From positions 1-64,000 of the forward strand of contig CAZVVT010000001.1 in assembly GCA_964630595.1 (NCBI GenBank): DNA of 64,000 nt, written 5' to 3'. The translations under genes and the position numbers were made by a program. The stretch is from CAZVVT01 sp964630595 (GTDB lineage: Bacteria > Chlamydiota > Chlamydiia > Chlamydiales > VFKH01). Within the stretch, counting starts at the first letter, position 1. Each line of letters begins with the position of its first letter. The notes under the pieces were generated by a model. That model was given only the letters and a program-made list of their open reading frames with translations. It searched no databases and was not told where the DNA came from. Below, in pieces: positions 59,521 through 64,000 of this stretch.

Positions 59521-59724
59521 TCAATGCATCATGATCCATCGTTGGTTCTGCTTAATAGCTTCCCAATTCCAGGGTGTATCAAAATAACCGCTCAGCCTCT
59601 CTGCCTCTATTCCAAGGTCTGTATAATAGCCTCTTCTTAAGGCTGACCCTAAGATTCGATGCGTTTCTGCATATCGCATGGCTTCACTAAGCAAAACTCC
59701 GTGAATGGGGGCAGCATACTCCAT
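59521..59724 (-). pseudogene. fragment of an RBBP9/YdeN-like serine hydrolase
   Basis: The 67 residues include AMRYAETHRILGSA, GYYTDLGIEAERLSGYFD and TPWNWEAIKQNQRWI, which match the segment of RBBP9-like hydrolases just before the catalytic Asp (human: YTSDLG...SGYF...PWQWEKIKANC). The frame stops at WIMMH, exactly where the DDPF catalytic part should follow, and the N-terminal nucleophile part is missing. It marks the far edge of the AT-rich acquired segment. Confidence 0.65.
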
Positions 59725-59744
59725 GCGCCCCCACTCAAAAGGGG

Positions 59745-60284
59745 TTATCCCTGCGATGTGTTCATTGCATAAGCAACGATCGTGTAGACAAGGCTTGCGT
59801 CGATTCCGTTATACCCAGGATAGGTTGTGATGCTCCACTTGTCGCTTGCACAAGAGGGTCGTGAGACGGTAACAACCGTCTCTCCTTGGGCATTACGAAT
59901 ATAGTATTTCGTTCCGCAAAAGTTCAGCGAAACCACTCCAATCATTCCACCATCCGCACTCAAGAGGTCAAATCGATTGCCCCTCTGCCGGATCGCTCCA
60001 ATGGGGTAATCGTCCGCATCGCTGACGGCAAAATAGACTCCGCTGCTTTTGTTCAGCATGACAGCCTTGGCGGAAAGCACCCCATCTCCATCGAGCAGAC
60101 GATACTCGGGAAAATTGCCGCACTCCCAGGCCAACATGCCGCTGCCCAAAAGCTGATCTCCCGTGAAAACATCGAATGCATTGCGCGTTAGCGGACGAAA
60201 CTGCATTTGCACCGCATCATAAGGCAGCGTTCCCGCCTGCACCGATCCTATTACCGCTAGAGCAACAACCAACCACTTCTTCAT
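59745..60284 (-). CDS. secreted protein, tubby/LURP-one-like
   Basis: 179 residues with signal peptide (MKKWLVVALAVIGSVQA). The mature part has repeating short strands: MLNKSSGVYFAVSDADDYPIG, RFDLLSADGGMIGVVSLNF, KYYIRNAQGETVVTVSRP and a closing helix IDASLVYTIVAYAM. This alternating strand pattern with a final hydrophobic helix resembles the tubby C-terminal-like / LURP-one fold (phospholipid-scramblase-like). The family assignment is tentative. Four cysteines are present, possibly disulfide-paired in the periplasm. It is divergent from tdk and outside the AT-rich island by base composition. Confidence 0.7.
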   Translation of the reverse strand: MKKWLVVALAVIGSVQAGTLPYDAVQMQFRPLTRNAFDVFTGDQLLGSGMLAWECGNFPEYRLLDGDGVLSAKAVMLNKSSGVYFAVSDADDYPIGAIRQRGNRFDLLSADGGMIGVVSLNFCGTKYYIRNAQGETVVTVSRPSCASDKWSITTYPGYNGIDASLVYTIVAYAMNTSQG

Positions 60285-60401
60285 ACAAACACCTCTCCTT
60301 ACATTGGGTGAGTGTGGATTAAAAATTTTATTTGTAAAGGCCAGATTAAGATCTTGGCAGTTGCGCTTTTTGAATCTGCTTCGCTAGTCTCTCCCCTAAC
60401 C

Positions 60402-61007
60402 ATGGCCAAAGTTTATTTCTACTACTCCGCAATGAACGCGGGAAAAAGCACAACCCTTCTGCAAGCAAGTTACAACTACCACGAAAGGGGCATGGAAACG
60501 CTCTTGTTTGCTCCGAAAATTGATCAGCGCTTTGGCGAACCTACCGTCTACTCTCGTATCGGCCTGAAAAAAGCAGCGATTGCCTTCGATGATCGGTTTC
60601 GTTTCTTTCCTTTTGTGCGCGAGCAAAAAGAAAGTCTGGACAATCTGCGCTGTGTTTTGATCGATGAAGCGCATTTTCTGAAGAAATTTCAAGTGGCTCA
60701 ACTCACAGAAATCGCCACGCAGCTGGGCCTACCCGTTTTGTGCTACGGCATCCGCAGCGATTTTCTGGGCGAGCCCTTCGAGGGAAGTAAATACCTTCTC
60801 GCTTGGGCCGAAGAGCTCATCGAGATCAAAACCATCTGCACCTGCGGCAGAAAAGCCACCATGAACATGCGCCAAGATGCGCAAGGCAATCCCGTTACCC
60901 GCGGCGCACAGATCCAAGTGGGCGGCAATGAGACCTACATCTCCCTTTGCATGAAATGCTTCACGAAAAAGACCAACATCATTCAGGAGTACGCCAATGC
61001 CTCTTAG
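60402..61007 (+). CDS. tdk: thymidine kinase
   Basis: Type II thymidine kinase, salvaging thymidine by ATP-dependent phosphorylation. Starting at ATG 60402 (MAKVYFYYSAMNAGKS) it has 201 residues. Walker A is SAMNAGKSTTLL (about 9-20), the DEAHF motif is at about 88-92, and the lasso zinc site uses CTCG and CMKC cysteines. Upstream in-frame codons to 60312 add no conserved sequence. The stop overlaps the MFS start by 11 bases. The nucleotide salvage role suits an intracellular life style. Confidence 0.95.
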   Translation: MAKVYFYYSAMNAGKSTTLLQASYNYHERGMETLLFAPKIDQRFGEPTVYSRIGLKKAAIAFDDRFRFFPFVREQKESLDNLRCVLIDEAHFLKKFQVAQLTEIATQLGLPVLCYGIRSDFLGEPFEGSKYLLAWAEELIEIKTICTCGRKATMNMRQDAQGNPVTRGAQIQVGGNETYISLCMKCFTKKTNIIQEYANAS

Positions 61008-62250
61008 GCCCTATTTTATCGTTCTTTTATCGGCGCTCTTTTTCGCCTACGAGCTGGTCCAATTTCACATGATGAACGCCATCTCTCCCTACCTACTGAA
61101 AGATCTGGGACTCAATGCAACCTCATTTGGCAACCTGTGCGCGACCTATTTACTTGCCGACGTGATCTTTTTGCTGCCCGCAGGCATCATCCTGGACCGC
61201 TTTTCCGTGCGCAAAGTCATCTTATGTGCGCTCTTTTGTTGCTTACTGGGAACTTTTGGTTTTTCCCTTGCTCAAAACTTCCTCCAAGCCGCTTTGTGCC
61301 ACTTTCTTTCAGGAATCGGCAACGCCTTCTGTCTTTTGTCTAGCCTCATTCTCGTCTCTCGTTGGTTTCCTCAAGAGAGGCATTCTCTCATCATGAGCCT
61401 TGTCGTTACCGTCGGCATGCTCGGAGCTATTGTGGCCCAATCCCCCTTCTCTCTACTCGCCACATCGCTTTCCTGGCGCTCCGCCTTGATGGTAGATGGT
61501 CTGTGCGGCGTTGTTCTTTTTGCCCTGATCTACCTCTTTGTGCATGACAATCCACTCGCCCTTAAAGAGCAGACAGCACGCCCACCCTTTTGGGAGGGTG
61601 TGCGCAAGAGCGTTTTCAATCTGCAAAACATTCTGCTCGGTCTCTACACCTCTCTTACCAACATGCCCTTAATGGTCATTAGCGCTGTGTTTGGCAGCCT
61701 CTTTCTCATCCAAGTACACCACATTCCTCTCGCCACCGCCTCGTTCATTATCGGCATGATCTCCTTTGGCACAATCGTGGGCTCTGCGCTCTTTGGTTGG
61801 CTCTCCACCAAAACGGCCTCATCGCGGTCATGGATGATCCTTGGCGCCCTTCTTGCCATTACCGACTTTCTCACTATCCTCTATCTGCAAACGCCGACTG
61901 TCTTTCTCTTAAGCACTCTCTTCTTTCTTCTCGGGCTCTTTACCAGTACGCAGGTGCTCAGCTATCCCCTCCTTGCAAAGAACAACCCCAAAGAGCTCAC
62001 CGGCACCTCTCTCGGCATTGCCGCCGTCATCATCATGGGGCTGCCCATGATCGTTCAGCCCCTCACAGGGGCTTTATTGGATATGAACTGGGATGGCGTC
62101 ATGGTGCAAGACGCCCCTCTCTACTCACGTGCTAACTTCACCAGCGCTTTCGTCCTTTTTCCCATCTGCTTTGCCATAGCGCTTCTCGCCTCTTTCTTTG
62201 TCAAAGAAACACCTGCAAGAGAACATGATGAAGTTCATTCTCCGGTTTGA
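60997..62250 (+). CDS. major facilitator superfamily transporter
   Basis: 417 residues with about twelve hydrophobic helices in two groups separated by a short cytoplasmic loop (about residues 185-200). The motif between helices 2 and 3 is LPAGIILDRFSVRKVIL (DRxxxRK type), and helix 4 has GIGNAFCLLSSLILVSRWFP. Overall resembling hexose-phosphate or carboxylate-type MFS proteins, but the substrate cannot be assigned. It overlaps tdk by 11 bases and ppsA by 26 bases. Confidence 0.88.
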   Translation: MPLRPYFIVLLSALFFAYELVQFHMMNAISPYLLKDLGLNATSFGNLCATYLLADVIFLLPAGIILDRFSVRKVILCALFCCLLGTFGFSLAQNFLQAALCHFLSGIGNAFCLLSSLILVSRWFPQERHSLIMSLVVTVGMLGAIVAQSPFSLLATSLSWRSALMVDGLCGVVLFALIYLFVHDNPLALKEQTARPPFWEGVRKSVFNLQNILLGLYTSLTNMPLMVISAVFGSLFLIQVHHIPLATASFIIGMISFGTIVGSALFGWLSTKTASSRSWMILGALLAITDFLTILYLQTPTVFLLSTLFFLLGLFTSTQVLSYPLLAKNNPKELTGTSLGIAAVIIMGLPMIVQPLTGALLDMNWDGVMVQDAPLYSRANFTSAFVLFPICFAIALLASFFVKETPAREHDEVHSPV

Positions 62251-64000
62251 CGAAATTAGCATTCGCGATGTTCCCCTCGTAGGCGGGAAAAACGCCTCTT
62301 TGGGGGAGATGCTCCAAAACACCCAGCTCAAAAAAGCCATTCCGAATGGCTTTGCCATCACGGCTTCTGCCTATCGCTATCTACTCGAAGAGGCCGGCAT
62401 TCTGAAACCTCTAAAGGCTGCCCTCAAAGGCCTTAATGTAAAAGATGGCCGCGCTCTGGCGCGTGCAGGCAAAAAGGCCCGGGAATTGATTTTGGGGGCT
62501 GAATTTCCTCCTGAACTCACGCGCGCCATTGAAAGCGCGTACAAAAAACTAGGCGGGGGCGAAGTGGCCGTGCGCTCTTCTGCAACGGCAGAGGATTTGC
62601 CAACGGCGAGCTTTGCCGGTCAACAGGAATCCTTTCTTCATATTTCAGGAACAAAGCAGCTGCTCGATGCATGCAGGCGCTGTTTTGCCTCGCTATTCAC
62701 CAACCGCGCGATTGCCTACCGCGTGGAGAAAAAGTTTGACCACTTCAAAGTTGCCCTCTCCATCGGCATACAAAAAATGGTGCGCTCCGACCAAGGCTCT
62801 TCGGGGGTGATTTTCACCCTTGATACCGAAAGCGGCTTCCAGAATGTCATCTTCATTACAGGGGCTTACGGCGTAGGGGAAAGCGTTGTCCAGGGCAGCG
62901 TCAACCCCGATGAATTCTACGTCTTCAAACCGACAATGACCCTGATCGACAAGCGTCTGGGTGAAAAGGCAACGCAGATCTCCTTCGGCAAAACCCGCAA
63001 AACTCCCCTGCCCAAACGAAAACAATTTTGCCTCACTGACAAGCAAGTCCTGCAGCTGGCTCAATGGTCCCTGCTCATCGAAAAACACTACAAAAAGCCC
63101 ATGGACATCGAGTGGGCCAAAGATGGTTCTTCCGGCAAGCTCTTCATTGTGCAGGCGCGGCCTGAAACGGTACAGTCGCAGAAAAATCGCAATATCCTAA
63201 AAGAGTATCACCTGGTGCGCAGCGGCACCGTTCTGGCGCGCGGAAAGAGCGTCGGCAACAAGATCGCGCAAGGCAAAGTACACGTTATTAAATCGGTAAA
63301 GGATATCGCCCAATTTAAAAAGGGCGAAATTCTTGTCACCGACATGACCGATCCCGACTGGGTGCCCATCATGGGCATTGCCTCGGCCATCATCACCAAC
63401 CGCGGTGGGCGCACATCGCACGCAGCGATCGTCTCTCGCGAACTGGGCCTGCCCTGCATTGTGGGCACGAATAACGCCACAGAGGTTCTGAAAACGGGCC
63501 ACAAAGTTACGGTGAGCTGCGCCGAAGGAGAACAGGGCCTGGTCTACGACGGCTTCTTGAAATTCCGCATCGACTCCATCGACATGAAAAAGATTCCTAA
63601 GACGAAAACCAAGATCATGATCAATGTCGGCACCCCCGACAGTGCCTTTGAGACCAGTTTTATCCCCAACGATGGTGTGGGCCTAGCGCGTGAGGAGTTC
63701 ATCATTAGCGAGTCCATCCGCATTCATCCCATGGCTCTCGTGCATTTCGACAAGGTAAAAGACAAGAAGACGCGCAAGCAGATCGAGGCCCTCACAACAG
63801 GCTACAGCGACAAAAAGGCCTATTTCGTCGACCGCTTGGCGATGGGCGTTGCGCGCATTGCCGCTGCCTTTTACCCCAAAGAGGTCATCCTCCGTTTCAG
63901 CGACTTCAAGACCAATGAGTACGTCAATCTTCTCGGTGGAAAGTATTTCGAACCCGAAGAAGAAAACCCCATGATCGGTTGGAGAGGCGCTTCTCGCTAT
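62225..64000 (+). CDS. ppsA: phosphoenolpyruvate synthase (partial, runs off the window)
   Basis: First 592 codons of a pyruvate, water dikinase. The N-terminal pyruvate/PEP-binding domain has LVGGKNASLGEML, AVRSSATAEDLPTASFAGQQ and GAYGVGESVVQG; the central swivelling domain holds the phosphorylated His in TNRGGRTSHAAIVSRELGLP (about residue 398). The window ends at NPMIGWRGASRY, the start of the PEP-binding TIM barrel. The start is ATG 62225 or 62228, overlapping the MFS gene by 23-26 bases. The full protein would be about 790 residues. It makes PEP from pyruvate, ATP and water for gluconeogenesis. Confidence 0.93.
   Translation, partial: MMKFILRFDEISIRDVPLVGGKNASLGEMLQNTQLKKAIPNGFAITASAYRYLLEEAGILKPLKAALKGLNVKDGRALARAGKKARELILGAEFPPELTRAIESAYKKLGGGEVAVRSSATAEDLPTASFAGQQESFLHISGTKQLLDACRRCFASLFTNRAIAYRVEKKFDHFKVALSIGIQKMVRSDQGSSGVIFTLDTESGFQNVIFITGAYGVGESVVQGSVNPDEFYVFKPTMTLIDKRLGEKATQISFGKTRKTPLPKRKQFCLTDKQVLQLAQWSLLIEKHYKKPMDIEWAKDGSSGKLFIVQARPETVQSQKNRNILKEYHLVRSGTVLARGKSVGNKIAQGKVHVIKSVKDIAQFKKGEILVTDMTDPDWVPIMGIASAIITNRGGRTSHAAIVSRELGLPCIVGTNNATEVLKTGHKVTVSCAEGEQGLVYDGFLKFRIDSIDMKKIPKTKTKIMINVGTPDSAFETSFIPNDGVGLAREEFIISESIRIHPMALVHFDKVKDKKTRKQIEALTTGYSDKKAYFVDRLAMGVARIAAAFYPKEVILRFSDFKTNEYVNLLGGKYFEPEEENPMIGWRGASRY

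Overview
The window reads as chromosome of a member of the Chlamydiae, most likely an environmental (amoeba- or protist-associated, Parachlamydia-like) lineage rather than the genus Chlamydia. Evidence seen in the sequence: a UvrA that is a tandem double protein, waaA next to leuS, the PVC small basic protein upstream of ybeY, gatCAB, a PP2C phosphatase followed by a NifS-like desulfurase, a DUF3604 gene followed by the futalosine menaquinone genes mqnE-mqnA-menG, and a Pmp-like autotransporter. From memory, several of these neighbourhoods match Chlamydia trachomatis gene order. By eye the base composition is around 50% G+C or a little higher, above that of Chlamydia, and genes are packed with 1-40 base overlaps. 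No species name can be given from sequence alone.

Layout. 1-5.2 kb (minus strand): initiator tRNA, waaA (Kdo transferase), an unknown gene and leuS. 5.2-12.3 kb (plus): rnr, two tiny conserved genes, ybeY, a CNNM/CorC-type CBS protein, RNase Y, TspO and an SDR39U1-type epimerase; three of these concern RNA decay or ribosome maturation. 12.2-14.2 kb: a large unknown minus-strand gene. 14.2-17.3 kb: gatCAB. 17.3-18.2 kb: DUF378 protein and BioY. 18.2-20.1 kb: unknown gene plus XerD.

20.1-33.5 kb is the surface and host-interaction part: a collagen-like secreted protein paired with an inverse-autotransporter-type barrel, two ankyrin-like proteins with identical first 418 bases (21.9 and 27.1 kb) flanking pgi, trmB and two unknowns, then a 1,544-residue glycine-rich autotransporter. 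33.6-42.4 kb (plus): YncE-like propeller, CPBP protease, RlmI-like methyltransferase, PP2C phosphatase, cysteine desulfurase, DUF3604 protein, mqnE, mqnA, menG. 42.4-48.7 kb: an internally duplicated unknown protein, a HEAT-repeat secreted protein, an LptD-like barrel and a GAF/HD-GYP protein. 48.8-54.3 kb: double UvrA and a DUF192 protein, followed by two unknown minus-strand genes.

55.7-59.7 kb, starting directly after a CAU tRNA, is AT-richer by eye and looks acquired. It holds a methyltransferase, a gamma-glutamylcyclotransferase-like protein and a GrpB-GNAT-DHFR-like triple fusion, interspersed with four broken gene fragments (two alpha/beta hydrolases, a GNAT tail, an RBBP9-like hydrolase tail). 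59.7-64 kb returns to a secreted unknown, tdk, an MFS transporter and ppsA, which runs off the window end.

The strongest candidates for something undescribed are the mosaic ankyrin-like gene pair with a triplicated N-terminal module, the internally duplicated 408-residue protein, the collagen/inverse-autotransporter pair, and the decaying tRNA-adjacent island with its triple-fusion enzyme.
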